DNA of 48,545 nucleotides. It comes from an uncultured Bacteroidia bacterium (GTDB taxonomy: Bacteria > Bacteroidota > Bacteroidia > Bacteroidales > F082). Below the pieces are notes generated by a model, which saw only the letters and a list, made by a program, of their open reading frames with translations, was not told the origin of the DNA and did no database searches. The DNA lies in NCBI GenBank assembly GCA_902800965.1, contig CADCGK010000017.1:1-48545 (forward strand), in the 5' to 3' direction. Positions 21,652-29,943 of the stretch are shown piece after piece. Every line of letters starts with the position of its first letter. Position 1 is the first letter of the stretch. The translations under genes and the position numbers were made by a program.

Positions 21652-23505
21652 TTACTTTATGACCACGGTCCTATTGAGCACGCCGTTCTGGGTGATCAGC
21701 TGGATGAAGTACATTCCTTGAGGGTAATGCATGGGGATGGTCAGGTTGGTTTGCTTCGTCGTTCCTCCTCGCAATGACGAGGGTTCGAAAGTGGCTATCT
21801 GTTGGCCAAGCTGGTTGAAGATGACGACACGCTGGAGGCCTTCCGCTTGGATGGTCAGGTCGCCTTCGACGGGGTTGGGATATAAAGAAACTGTGGATAA
21901 AGACTCTGAAACGCCAATTGGGATACCATCGACAATCAAAGTGTCTGATGAGGCTTCACAGCCATCACTATAAACTGCGACAATGTAATACTCTATCGGA
22001 ATGGAATAAATACTCACCGTATCACTGTATTCATATATATCAGGATCAAGTCTAACAAGGAACTCAGCGTTACGATAGATGTCAAAACTCACCAATTCAC
22101 CAGTAGAGCCTTCATCAGGAGCATTCCATTCAAAAATGGCCTCTTGTTGACCCATCGGAGGATATGGCATGTTATATCTAAAATCTACTACCGGGTTGCA
22201 TTCCACTACCGGAGCATCCCACATCGGATTGGCGATCTCGGCGAGGCAGCCGATATTCATCTGGCAGTAGCGTTGCGACATGCCGAAGCTGTTGACCGAA
22301 GGACCGATCAGGTCTTGTGGCGTATGGATGTTGGGGCTGTAATGCTGATAATCCTCGAAGGGATAGATGCCCATGTAGCCGTGGTTGTTGAACGAGGTAT
22401 GGTCGCTGTCACCCTCGTTGAAGTTGACGTGACGGACGGGCATCTCGGGGAAATAGGTGCCAGCTACGTTCATGTAGTAGGTACCGATAGGTTCCACCGA
22501 ATTGGGATAGATCAGGTCGATATGGATCTCATCGCCATAGAGGTAGCCGTTCATGTCGTTGTTGAAGTATCCGATGATGTCCATGCCCTGTTGCTGGCAG
22601 CGGCTGGCGTAAGCCTCGCTGCCGTAGAGGCCCATCTCTTCGCAGCCGTAGGCGCAATAGACGATGGAATATTCAAATTCATATTGGCTCATGATTCGTA
22701 CGGTCTCGAGCACGCTGGCCACGCCGGTGGCGTTGTCGTCGGCGCCGGGAGCCGTACCGCCTCCATACATGGCCTCGTAGGAGAACGAGTCGAGGTGGCT
22801 GCCGCACACCACGTAGGTGTCGGGATAGAGCGTGCCGCGTTGGATGCCGATGACGTTGGGACCGGCAGCGCCGCTACCCATCCAGGTGCTGGCGTTGAAG
22901 GCCTGTTGCTCCACCTCCAGGCCGTAGGAGGCCATGCGTCCGGCGATCCAGTCTGAAGCGGCGAAGGCATTATCCGAGTTCCAGATACGGCTGCCATAGT
23001 CCTGGAGATGCTGGACGGTGGCTTGCAACGAGTCCATGTTCACCTGGTTCATCATCTCACGGATGCGGGGATCCTCCTCTGTCACCGTCGGGAAGTCGCG
23101 GGTCATGCGCGGCAGACGGGCTTCTTTGTTGAAGATCGCCACGGCGCCGTCGTTCTTATAGGGCATCACCATGCCTTTTGCGAGGATGGCATGGTCCATC
23201 TTGGCCATGGCGTTGATGTCGTAGTTGTCGAGATAGGCGTCTTGGGCATTGTCGGGGCAATACACGATGGTATAGACCTCGTTGTCCAGGAAGGCGTTCT
23301 CGTCGAGCATGGTCATGGTCTTGTCGTCGAAGGTCTTGGCGGTGGCATAGACCTCGGCGTTGTTGTAATAGTGAATGGTGATATTCGGATCGGCGAAGAG
23401 CTTCTCCAGCTCGGCGCGTCCTGAATAGTTGATTTTAACTAGGCTTCCCGCAATCATCACAGACGAAAGCAGCAAAGCAACGAGAGTAAGTAAAAGCTTT
23501 TTCAT
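21652..23505 (-). CDS. Secreted M28 family aminopeptidase with type IX sorting domain
   Basis: The start is placed at 23505 (MKKLLLTLVALLLSSVMIAG, a clean signal peptide), giving 617 residues. The peptidase domain has the M28 zinc set: GSHLDSF (His), GADDNATGVA (bridging Asp), GCEEMGLYGSEAY (catalytic Glu pair), NNDMNG (Asp) and SDHTSFNNHG (His). An FN3-like region follows (about 440-530), then a C-terminal sorting domain (SLYPNPVEGDLTI, GMYFIQLITQNGVLNRTVVIK) that directs export by the type IX secretion system. Residues SSLRGGTTKQTN in this last domain come from a palindromic-element fragment. It has a strong promoter at 23544-23573. Confidence 0.92.
   Translation of the reverse strand: MKKLLLTLVALLLSSVMIAGSLVKINYSGRAELEKLFADPNITIHYYNNAEVYATAKTFDDKTMTMLDENAFLDNEVYTIVYCPDNAQDAYLDNYDINAMAKMDHAILAKGMVMPYKNDGAVAIFNKEARLPRMTRDFPTVTEEDPRIREMMNQVNMDSLQATVQHLQDYGSRIWNSDNAFAASDWIAGRMASYGLEVEQQAFNASTWMGSGAAGPNVIGIQRGTLYPDTYVVCGSHLDSFSYEAMYGGGTAPGADDNATGVASVLETVRIMSQYEFEYSIVYCAYGCEEMGLYGSEAYASRCQQQGMDIIGYFNNDMNGYLYGDEIHIDLIYPNSVEPIGTYYMNVAGTYFPEMPVRHVNFNEGDSDHTSFNNHGYMGIYPFEDYQHYSPNIHTPQDLIGPSVNSFGMSQRYCQMNIGCLAEIANPMWDAPVVECNPVVDFRYNMPYPPMGQQEAIFEWNAPDEGSTGELVSFDIYRNAEFLVRLDPDIYEYSDTVSIYSIPIEYYIVAVYSDGCEASSDTLIVDGIPIGVSESLSTVSLYPNPVEGDLTIQAEGLQRVVIFNQLGQQIATFEPSSLRGGTTKQTNLTIPMHYPQGMYFIQLITQNGVLNRTVVIK
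21748..21780 (-). repeat. Palindromic-element fragment inside the M28 gene
   Basis: On the minus strand the segment CGTCATTGCGAGGAGGAACG and following bases match the left arm of 21545-21630. It is translated as SSLRGGTTKQTN within the sorting domain without breaking the frame. Confidence 0.8.
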
Positions 23506-23543
23506 ATCAATATTTTTGTTGTTCGAATAAGTATTTAGGTGCA

Positions 23544-23573
23544 CAAAGATAGGAAATAATAACTTCAATTCAA
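23544..23573 (-). promoter_or_regulatory. Strong promoter of the M28 peptidase gene
   Basis: On the minus strand TTG (23573-23571) and TATCTTTG (23551-23544) are separated by 19 bp, a close match to the Bacteroidetes consensus, 38 bp before the start codon. It overlaps the 3' end of the DUF1294 gene. Confidence 0.7.
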
Positions 23574-23843
23574 GAATGATTTATAATAGATGAAAATTCC
23601 TATCACCCAGATGATGGTCCACAGCGGCACCAGCACTTTGAATCGGATGTGTTTGGTCTTATGGCGGAAGAGGAGCATGCCGAGCCAGCAGCCTGCTCCT
23701 CCACCGATTCGGGCGAGCCACAGCAGTGTACGTTCAGGGATACGACGGTGGCCTTTCTGTTTGGAAAAGAGTTTGTCGAGGCCATATAGAAGTACTCCTA
23801 TGGCGTTGATGGCGATCAGGTATGAAAGGAGGATCTTGTTCAT
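23565..23843 (-). CDS. DUF1294 family small membrane protein
   Basis: A 92-residue protein with the DUF1294 pattern: LIAINAIGVLLYGLDK (first helix), RRIPERTLLWLARIGGGAGCWLGMLLFRHKTKH (signature), and a last helix VLVPLWTIIWVIGIFIYY. Function is unknown; the family is often fused to cold-shock domains elsewhere. The start at 23843 gives the usual MNKILLSYL beginning. An in-frame ATG at 23864 overlaps the upstream stop (ATGCTGA) and would add seven residues through coupling. Confidence 0.85.
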   Translation of the reverse strand: MNKILLSYLIAINAIGVLLYGLDKLFSKQKGHRRIPERTLLWLARIGGGAGCWLGMLLFRHKTKHIRFKVLVPLWTIIWVIGIFIYYKSFLN

Positions 23844-23857
23844 GGTGCAAAAGTGTT

Positions 23858-24112
23858 TCAGCATTTCACAAGGGCTTTCTCCAACCTGGGCAGTATGGGT
23901 GAAAAGCGGGTTCCTTCGACCAATTCAAAAGAAACGGCGTCGTTGGTTTTCGATTTCAGGATATGGGCTGCGGCGACAGTCCTCTCCTCCACTGTGGCCA
24001 TCCTTTTGTCCTTGGCGTGCTTCTCCGATAAGGCTTTTAGCCCCTCATCCAGATCCTCACGGATTCCTTCGGGAAGGATCATGTAACAGATGCTGTGTTT
24101 TTGCTCTTTCAT
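23858..24112 (-). CDS. Small unknown protein upstream of DUF1294
   Basis: An 84-residue soluble protein with mixed charge, containing ICYMILPEGIREDLDEGLK and an Ala/Glu/Lys-rich helical middle. There is no signal peptide and no family I recognise. It overlaps a possible DUF1294 start, which supports a real two-gene unit. A TATTTTTG -7 box lies upstream at 24174-24181 (minus). It starts 21 bp after a fragment of an acetyltransferase 5' end. Confidence 0.55.
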   Translation of the reverse strand: MKEQKHSICYMILPEGIREDLDEGLKALSEKHAKDKRMATVEERTVAAAHILKSKTNDAVSFELVEGTRFSPILPRLEKALVKC

Positions 24113-24133
24113 GGCGTTCAGTGGTTGGGGATG

Positions 24134-24157
24134 GTCAGTTCCTGGAAGGTTTTCAGG
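24134..24157 (-). pseudogene. ElaA-type acetyltransferase 5' remnant, copy 1
   Basis: On the minus strand this reads KTFQELTIPNH and a stop, the beginning of a Bacteroidetes ElaA-like GNAT protein (usual start KTFQELT). Only about 8 residues remain. The same DNA (GGTCAGTTCCTG core on the plus strand) recurs at 25029 and 26632. Confidence 0.5.
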
Positions 24158-24326
24158 TGGAGAGTTTGATCAGCAAAAATAGATAATTCTAAGCAAAACG
24201 GGAAACGGATCAAGAATAAAAGTCGCTTGTTGAGTTTTTTTTATTATTTTTGCAGCGAGATACAAGTGAACTATGTTTTATCTTTCGAACTATAGTTGAT
24301 AACAGTAACACATAGATCCACTTCAA

Positions 24327-24869
24327 ATGAAAAACACAAAATCCACAATCAAACAAAGCACCTCCGAAACCGATGTCTTGCCAGAATTCATCGCCGGCAT
24401 TCCTACAGCGAAACATCGCAGCAAAGAGAGAATGACATTAATTAGAAGTTATTACCAAAGACTTTGGAAGAAGCTTCAGAGAGAAGGGAGAATAAACAAA
24501 ATCTTCAATGATTATCTTGGAGTTGATGTGTTTATCGTCGAAAATGAAAGCGATAAGAAGACAATAAACACGGCTTCCAAGAATTGGCAATCGACATACG
24601 CTGTCAAACACTTGGAAGAAATCGTTAAAAACGCTATTGGCGACGAGAACAAGCCCGTCTATGAGAAAACCAAGAAAGGAACTCAATCGAAAAACGGCTA
24701 TAAAAACATGGCAATTTTATACTACGATCTTTTCGGCCCAAGAAAGGGTTTAAACTTCAAGGTAAAGCTAACTATTGGCATCCGTTCCGACAAGAAACAC
24801 GTCCAATACTGTATTAATAAAATCGAAACAAAAGAAAAAAGCCAACCGTACAAAGCAAGTACCCCTTAA
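24327..24869 (+). CDS. Orphan protein, possibly a phage-type nuclease domain
   Basis: A 180-residue basic, soluble protein. A Lys-rich N-terminal helical region is followed by HLEEIVKNAIGDENK, YKNMAILYYDLFGP and a beta-rich end, LNFKVKLTIGIRSDKKHVQY, then CINKIE. By eye this recalls the group of phage-associated RelE/barnase-like nucleases, but no catalytic triad can be named with certainty. It sits alone, bounded by two acetyltransferase remnants, at the left end of the defence island. It has a TATTTTTG -7 box at 24245-24252 and a terminator overlapping its stop. It could be a toxin or a DNA-modifying accessory gene. Confidence 0.6.
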   Translation: MKNTKSTIKQSTSETDVLPEFIAGIPTAKHRSKERMTLIRSYYQRLWKKLQREGRINKIFNDYLGVDVFIVENESDKKTINTASKNWQSTYAVKHLEEIVKNAIGDENKPVYEKTKKGTQSKNGYKNMAILYYDLFGPRKGLNFKVKLTIGIRSDKKHVQYCINKIETKEKSQPYKASTP

Positions 24870-24896
24870 CAGGGACCACATACGGAATTGGCTTTT
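24837..24896 (+). terminator. Terminator overlapping the end of the orphan gene
   Basis: A-rich DNA plus GCCAA and CCGTA (24841-24850) pair with TACGG and TTGGC (24881-24892), then T5. The stop codon (24867-24869) lies inside the loop. Confidence 0.65.
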
Positions 24897-24962
24897 TCAG
24901 ACTGCAAAACTACAACGAAATTTTGACTCCCGCAAGGGCTTTTGATGATTTTTAACACTATG

Positions 24963-25046
24963 TAGCAGTTTTGTTCCACCACGAACACCTCGCTGCGCAC
25001 CCGCGACAGCTCCTAGAGTTCAGCCGCGGTCAGTTCCTGAAAGGTT
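24963..25046 (-). pseudogene. ElaA-type acetyltransferase 5' fragment, copy 2 (longest)
   Basis: The minus strand reads KTFQELTAAEL, a TAG stop, then ELSRVRSEVFVVEQNCY, after which similarity ends. This matches the first ~30 residues of ElaA-type GNAT acetyltransferases, including the diagnostic R(x)5FVVEQNC motif. The gene is broken by the stop and truncated. It directly abuts the stop of the downstream-oriented RelE toxin gene. Confidence 0.75.
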
Positions 25047-25049
25047 TTC

Positions 25050-25364
25050 TTAAAACCTATCACTATATAATAATAGCTTTGGATTCTTTTTGCAGTCCCA
25101 AATCATAAGGATGGAACACACTTCACTTTCATATAAATAAATCAGTTTATAGCGATGTTGAACCAAGACATAACGATAGTTTCTTTCAAGATGTTCAAGA
25201 CTAGGCTCTAAAGGACCTATTTCTGGGAAGATTTTTAATCGATCACCAGCTTTAATAAATTCTTCCGAATAATGAATTGCCACCTTTGTTGAGATGGCAT
25301 TGAAATAACCAAAAATAGATTCCAAGTCATTTCGTGCTGGTTCAGTCCAAATTAATGGTACCAT
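25050..25364 (-). CDS. RelE/ParE family toxin (pair 1)
   Basis: A 104-residue ParE/RelE-fold protein: WTEPARNDLESIFGYF (N-terminal helix start), GPLEPSLEHLERNYRYVLVQHRYKLIYLYE (central strands with basic positions) and the terminal ILMIWDCKKNP. Family toxins cleave mRNA at the ribosome or inhibit gyrase; which activity applies is not decidable here. It overlaps the antitoxin by 13 bp, antitoxin first, the classic arrangement. Its stop codon lies right at the acetyltransferase remnant, marking the cassette edge. Confidence 0.88.
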   Translation of the reverse strand: MVPLIWTEPARNDLESIFGYFNAISTKVAIHYSEEFIKAGDRLKIFPEIGPLEPSLEHLERNYRYVLVQHRYKLIYLYESEVCSILMIWDCKKNPKLLLYSDRF

Positions 25365-25621
25365 GAACGCACTTGCTTTTCAAATTCTTCGTGTGAGATC
25401 AACCCTTTTTTAGCATCAACATCAGCGGTAGCTTGAAGCACGCGCTGAATGGCTTCCTCAACCGTGTATTGGCACGGTGGAGGTGTTGTGCTTTGAGCTT
25501 CCATCTGGTCAAGCAATTCCTCTAATTCATCCGTTTGATTATTCAAATCATCGATCATGAAGCACTGTTTTTCTGATTCAATTAGTTGGTCAGTTTTTGC
25601 AAAAATAGTTAAATTATTCAT
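25352..25621 (-). CDS. Antitoxin of pair 1
   Basis: An 89-residue acidic protein (DDLNNQTDELEELLDQMEAQ) whose C-terminal half, YTVEEAIQRVLQATADVDAK, then GLISHEEFEKQVRSWYH, is typical of toxin-neutralising tails. No named DNA-binding domain is recognised in the N-terminus. It is the first gene of the pair and overlaps the toxin by 13 bp. A -7 box TATCTTTG lies at 25658-25651, and inverted GTCGGC/GCCGAC half-sites surround it. Confidence 0.78.
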   Translation of the reverse strand: MNNLTIFAKTDQLIESEKQCFMIDDLNNQTDELEELLDQMEAQSTTPPPCQYTVEEAIQRVLQATADVDAKKGLISHEEFEKQVRSWYH

Positions 25622-25749
25622 AGTCGGCTTTGTTTTTTTGAATTTGCCGACAAAGATAACAACAATATTTTATATATAGCAATTAATTAATAATAATTAT
25701 TTCAACTTCTTTGAAAAACCCTTATATTTTAAGGATAAAAGCCGACTAT
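25620..25749. repeat. 12-bp inverted repeat bracketing the antitoxin promoter region
   Basis: ATAGTCGGCTTT (25620-25631) and AAAGCCGACTAT (25738-25749) are perfect inverse copies. One covers the antitoxin start codon and the other the NERD stop codon. A third half-site GCCGAC lies at 25646-25651. It could be an operator pair for the toxin-antitoxin system or a recombination scar. Confidence 0.6.
25713..25736 (-). terminator. Weak terminator after the NERD gene
   Basis: A 5-bp CCTTA/TAAGG stem is followed on the minus strand by GTTTTT, 10-30 bp past the NERD stop. Confidence 0.35.
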
Positions 25750-26567
25750 CTTGATGTCCATCGGCATTGAGGATAATTCTGGCAGCCATAGAAACTTCCA
25801 TATCTGCCATTACGAAGAACTATCTTCCCACCACATCGAGGGCAAACACCTGAGGCTACCTTATCATTATAATTCTGTTTAGCTGCATATACATTGTTCA
25901 CATGTGTTCTGTCATCCACTTGATCTCTAACATTATTCCATATTAGACAATACTTTACCCGATCAACAACAGCATCCGATATCAATGGTATATTGTAGCT
26001 CTGAATGGTGGCAAGTAACTGGTCACTATGAACCACGTGATGCTGCGTGTTAACACCATTCAGCACTGCACTACCGGCAAAAACCACAATGGGTACCACT
26101 TTAAGATTGGGCCAATCTACCAAGGCTTTCTTGATAGCATTTGCGTGTGCCACGGACTGCATCACAGGATTATAGAAATAGTTTTTGGTGACATACGAAT
26201 AGGTCTTCCACCACTTTTTCCTGAATGTAACATCCGTAACAATGATTTGTTTCCATTCCTGACGGTTATCATTACCGTAGATCTCCCCGCGGTAATTCTT
26301 GGTTTCAATAGCAAAAACACCATATTTTGAAACCACTACATGATCAATTTGGGTGGTCCCACTGGCTGTTTTCAATACCACATCATCAAACACAGTATAA
26401 TCAACTGGAAGTTGCATGAGAATATTATGGATAAAGGCCTCCCCTTGCTTCCCTTTGAGTGCTTCCTCGCTAACACGTTCATGCTCGTTTTTCGAAGAGT
26501 ATCCATTCGCTCTGATGAGCACGAAGACGACAACAATCAATATTATAAGAACTGCCACTGCCACCAT
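25746..26567 (-). CDS. NERD-domain nuclease-like protein with zinc finger
   Basis: A 273-residue protein. It has an N-terminal membrane segment (MVAVAVLIILIVVVFVLI), a NERD domain (about 38-160: GKQGEAFIHNILMQLP, TTQIDHVVVSKYGVFAIETKNYRG with the Asp and ExK nuclease-like residues) and a C-terminal topoisomerase-type zinc finger (CPRCGGKIVLRNG, then FYGCQNYPQC). NERD proteins are predicted nucleases of the PD-(D/E)xK superfamily and are often found in defence islands. It is bounded upstream by an acetyltransferase remnant and downstream by the toxin-antitoxin pair. Confidence 0.88.
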   Translation of the reverse strand: MVAVAVLIILIVVVFVLIRANGYSSKNEHERVSEEALKGKQGEAFIHNILMQLPVDYTVFDDVVLKTASGTTQIDHVVVSKYGVFAIETKNYRGEIYGNDNRQEWKQIIVTDVTFRKKWWKTYSYVTKNYFYNPVMQSVAHANAIKKALVDWPNLKVVPIVVFAGSAVLNGVNTQHHVVHSDQLLATIQSYNIPLISDAVVDRVKYCLIWNNVRDQVDDRTHVNNVYAAKQNYNDKVASGVCPRCGGKIVLRNGRYGSFYGCQNYPQCRWTSR

Positions 26568-26590
26568 TGTCGACTTACTTGTTTTTATTG

Positions 26591-26598
26591 CAAATATA
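26591..26598 (-). promoter_or_regulatory. -7 box upstream of the NERD gene
   Basis: TATATTTG on the minus strand lies 24 bp before the start codon and fits TAnnTTTG. No -33 TTG was found at the expected spacing. Confidence 0.35.
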
Positions 26599-26624
26599 AA
26601 CTATAGATTGTCGTTTTAGAGTTT

Positions 26625-26655
26625 CGTTCGTGGTCAGTTCCTGGAAAGATTTCTC
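26625..26655 (-). pseudogene. ElaA-type acetyltransferase 5' remnant, copy 3
   Basis: The minus strand reads EKSFQELTTNETL before diverging, again the start of an ElaA-like GNAT protein. It lies between the hsdR stop and the NERD gene. Together with copies 1 and 2 it delimits two cassettes. Confidence 0.55.
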
Positions 26656-26677
26656 ATGTAGGATTGGGGCATATAGT

Positions 26678-29600
26678 TTATACGCTATACTCGGTTTCTT
26701 CAGCAGCCATCAAACCACTGCACCCTTGTTGTAAATATGTAACTTGCCGATTCTTCTTGAAATTCTCCGCTTGCTCAAAGATGGCTCTAAACACTTCGTC
26801 ACGGGTCGCGGGCGGGTATTTGTGTTTGGCAAGGGTGAGAATAATCTGCACCTTCAGTTGAGCCTTGATGTCGGCTTTCTTGTCCCAATCGATGTATTGC
26901 GTTTTGTCGTCCACCACTTCTTTAACGTCTTTGGCAAGGGCAATGTATTGTTCCTCGGTGTATTCATTAAGGAAGCCATACTGCTCGGCAACGGATTTCA
27001 AGATGTCGTAGAAGGCTTTCACCTCGATGTCAGGAATGCCATCGGGCAATTTGTTCTCTTTCTTGATTTCCTCAAACAAATCAGCCAACTGCTTGGCCAC
27101 TTCAGTGACAATCTCGTCAGCCAACACGATGTCGTCTGAACGGTCGTTGTATTTGTCGATGATGCCTTTCAAACGGTCGGTGAAACTAACGGCCTTGATC
27201 TTGTTCACTCGCTTCACGCTATCGATGACACGCTTCAGCAACTGTTCCATCAGCTTGACTTTCGTGTTCTGATAAGGCAAGCGCTTCAGCTTTTCCATGT
27301 ATTGGGTCGCCAGCAAGTCGATTTGTTCCGTGTCGTTGAGGCGCATCGTGTTGATGGCCACGACCTCTTCGGAGATGAGCGCCTCATTGACCAGCTTCAA
27401 CACATACCTATTCATTTGTGTGGCGTCGGGCGATTCGCCCGTCGTGGTTTTGTAGATGACCGACCGCACGCCTGTGAAGAAATGGACATCGTTGATTTCA
27501 TTTTTAGTGATGCGCTCGTCGTTGTTGCATAGGTTGTAGGCCGACTTCATTATGTTGGTGTGCTTCATAAAGCGTTTCTCCAACTCCTCCGTCTGCTGTA
27601 TATGCTCGGCAGCCATTTGCAGGGCATCCAGCTGCTCCAATGGCGTCCCTGTGAAGAACTTGGAATAGTCAAAGTCATGGAACATACGCCTCAACAAATC
27701 AAGTTCGTCCTTAAACAACTTGACGGCATTGTCGATGGTTTCCACAGTGGTCTCGTTTTGCCCCCCATTGGCGTATTTCTTCATCGCCTGGTTAAACTTC
27801 TTCTTGATGCCCAGATAATCCACGATGAGTCCTTTGTCCTTGCCAGGATAGTTGCGGTTCACGCGGCTGACGGTCTGAATCAGCGTATGCATTTGCAAAG
27901 GCTTGTAACAATACATGGTGTCCAGACAAGGTACGTCGAAACCCGTGATCCACATATCGACCACGATGGCAATCTTGAAGTTCGACTTCTCTTCCTTGAA
28001 TTGCAGGTCGAGTTTCTTTCTGTCCTCGTCCGTTCTCAGAAGATTGTAAAGTTCAGGATCGTCGTCTTTCTGTCGGATGAAGACCATCTTGATCTTCTCC
28101 ATGGGCTTGATCTTCTCGGCTTCCTCTCTTGTGAGTTCCTCGCCGTCGCCACACACTCTCACTTCGGCCCATTCGGGACGCATGGCGATGATTTCCTTGT
28201 AGATGGCATAGCCGATTTCCCTTGTGGCACAAACAATCATGGCCTTGCCTTTGATGGTGCTGCCTTCCTCCACACGGCGTTCATAGTGTCGGATGAAGTC
28301 GTCAGCCAACCGATGGATGAGGTCAGGGCTGCTGAGCAGGATGCTCATCTGCGTCATGGCCCGCTTGCTCTCCTCGATTTGGTAATCGGTGGCACCTTCT
28401 TCGGCACATTGGTCGTAGTAGGCTTCGATCTGCTTGATGAGTTCGCTATCGGCGAACACATGTGAGGCACGACCTTCGTACATGATGGTCTTGGTGATGC
28501 CATCGTTGACGGCTTCAATCATGGAGTATTCATCGACGATGCTGCCAAAGACCTCCAACGTTGGGTCGATGGGCGTGCCGGTAAAGCCGACGTAGGTGGC
28601 ATTGGGCAACGAGTCGCGGAGGTATTTGGCAAAGCCGTAGGAGCGCCTCACACCTTTGTCGGTAATCTCCACTTTTTCCTCAATGCCCGTCTGCGAACGG
28701 TGTGCTTCGTCGCTGATGCAGATGATGTTGGCGCGGTTGGAAAGCAAGTTGATGTCCTTGGAGAACTTCTGTATGGTAGTGAGAAACACGCCACCACTGG
28801 TTCTTCCTTGCAGTTTGTCTTTCAAGTCCTCGCGACTTTCCACCTGCTCTATCACGCTGTCGCCGACAAACTGTTTGGCGTTGAGCAACAGACGAGAGAG
28901 TTGGTCATCGAGGTCAGTGCGGTCGGTGATGAGGATGATGGTGGGGCTGCACAAGGCCTTGCTCTTCATGAGCAGACGCGACAGGAAGAGCATGGTGAGC
29001 GACTTGCCGCAACCCGTGGCTCCGAAATAGGTGCCGCCTTTGCCATCGCCACCCGCATTGAGCTTGCTGTGGTTGAGGATGTTCTGATAGAGTGAGCGGG
29101 CAGCGAAATACTGCGGATAGCGGCAGATGAACTTGCGCTCGTCCTTCGAGGTGTCGGGGAAATAAACGAAGTTGTGGATGACATCAATAAGACGGTCCTT
29201 GCGGAACAGGCCGGCAATCATCGTCTTGAGCGATGAGATGCCGCTGTCGGCCTTGTCCTTGGCGTTGACCTTGCGCCAGGCATAGAAAAATTCGTAAGGT
29301 GTATAAAGCGTGCCGAACTTGTTGTTCACCCCATCTGAGATAACGATGAATGCCGTATATTTAAACAAGGTGGGAATATCGCGGCGGTAGCGGATGGTGA
29401 GTTGCTTGTATGCATCCTCAATGGTCGTGTTCTGTTTGAGCGCGTTCTTGAACTCGAACACCACCACGGGCAGACCGTTGACGAAAACAATGGCATCGGG
29501 GATGCGGTGTTGGTTGCCCACGATGTCGAACTGATTGACGACTTTGAAAAGATTATGTTTCTGGTTCGGTTCGTCGAAGGCGATGGGATAGATATAGAGG

Positions 29601-29905
29601 TTCTGTTTGGAGGGGTCTTCCCGTTTCAGCGAAAAGCCGTCCATGAGCAGGTGGATGGTGTGTTTGTTTTCGTCATAGAGCGAGCCACCGGTTTGCTGCA
29701 TGATGACGCGGATGGCGGTTTCCACCTCTTGGTCGGTGATGCCGTCGTTCTTGTAGCGATTGTGCAGGTATTCCGCCAAGTCGTCGCGCAGCACCACCTC
29801 ATCGAGGTTGCGCACGATGTCCTCACCTTTCACATGCGCATAGCCTTGCTCTTGCAGCAGGGCGATGATGGACTGTTCTAATTGGTTTTCGTTGAAGTAG
29901 GACAT
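26678..29905 (-). CDS. hsdR: Type I restriction endonuclease subunit R
   Basis: A 1075-residue HsdR, translocase plus nuclease of a type I restriction system. The N-terminal nuclease core shows PDAIVFVNGLPVVVFEFKNA (Asp ... ExK, about residues 137-155). The helicase part carries Walker A GATGCGKS (about residue 300), a DEAH box (ISDEAHRSQTG) and the motif VI-like QTVSRVNRNYPGKDKG. A long helical C-terminus binds the methylase complex. The start at 29905 (MSYFNENQLEQ) is preferred; an in-frame ATG at 29911 adds two residues. It is separated from hsdS by a block of inserted defence genes and is probably functional with hsdM/hsdS. Confidence 0.95.
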   Translation of the reverse strand: MSYFNENQLEQSIIALLQEQGYAHVKGEDIVRNLDEVVLRDDLAEYLHNRYKNDGITDQEVETAIRVIMQQTGGSLYDENKHTIHLLMDGFSLKREDPSKQNLYIYPIAFDEPNQKHNLFKVVNQFDIVGNQHRIPDAIVFVNGLPVVVFEFKNALKQNTTIEDAYKQLTIRYRRDIPTLFKYTAFIVISDGVNNKFGTLYTPYEFFYAWRKVNAKDKADSGISSLKTMIAGLFRKDRLIDVIHNFVYFPDTSKDERKFICRYPQYFAARSLYQNILNHSKLNAGGDGKGGTYFGATGCGKSLTMLFLSRLLMKSKALCSPTIILITDRTDLDDQLSRLLLNAKQFVGDSVIEQVESREDLKDKLQGRTSGGVFLTTIQKFSKDINLLSNRANIICISDEAHRSQTGIEEKVEITDKGVRRSYGFAKYLRDSLPNATYVGFTGTPIDPTLEVFGSIVDEYSMIEAVNDGITKTIMYEGRASHVFADSELIKQIEAYYDQCAEEGATDYQIEESKRAMTQMSILLSSPDLIHRLADDFIRHYERRVEEGSTIKGKAMIVCATREIGYAIYKEIIAMRPEWAEVRVCGDGEELTREEAEKIKPMEKIKMVFIRQKDDDPELYNLLRTDEDRKKLDLQFKEEKSNFKIAIVVDMWITGFDVPCLDTMYCYKPLQMHTLIQTVSRVNRNYPGKDKGLIVDYLGIKKKFNQAMKKYANGGQNETTVETIDNAVKLFKDELDLLRRMFHDFDYSKFFTGTPLEQLDALQMAAEHIQQTEELEKRFMKHTNIMKSAYNLCNNDERITKNEINDVHFFTGVRSVIYKTTTGESPDATQMNRYVLKLVNEALISEEVVAINTMRLNDTEQIDLLATQYMEKLKRLPYQNTKVKLMEQLLKRVIDSVKRVNKIKAVSFTDRLKGIIDKYNDRSDDIVLADEIVTEVAKQLADLFEEIKKENKLPDGIPDIEVKAFYDILKSVAEQYGFLNEYTEEQYIALAKDVKEVVDDKTQYIDWDKKADIKAQLKVQIILTLAKHKYPPATRDEVFRAIFEQAENFKKNRQVTYLQQGCSGLMAAEETEYSV

Positions 29906-29943
29906 AATCATTATTTTATATGGGTTCTTCCTCTTACAAGCAC

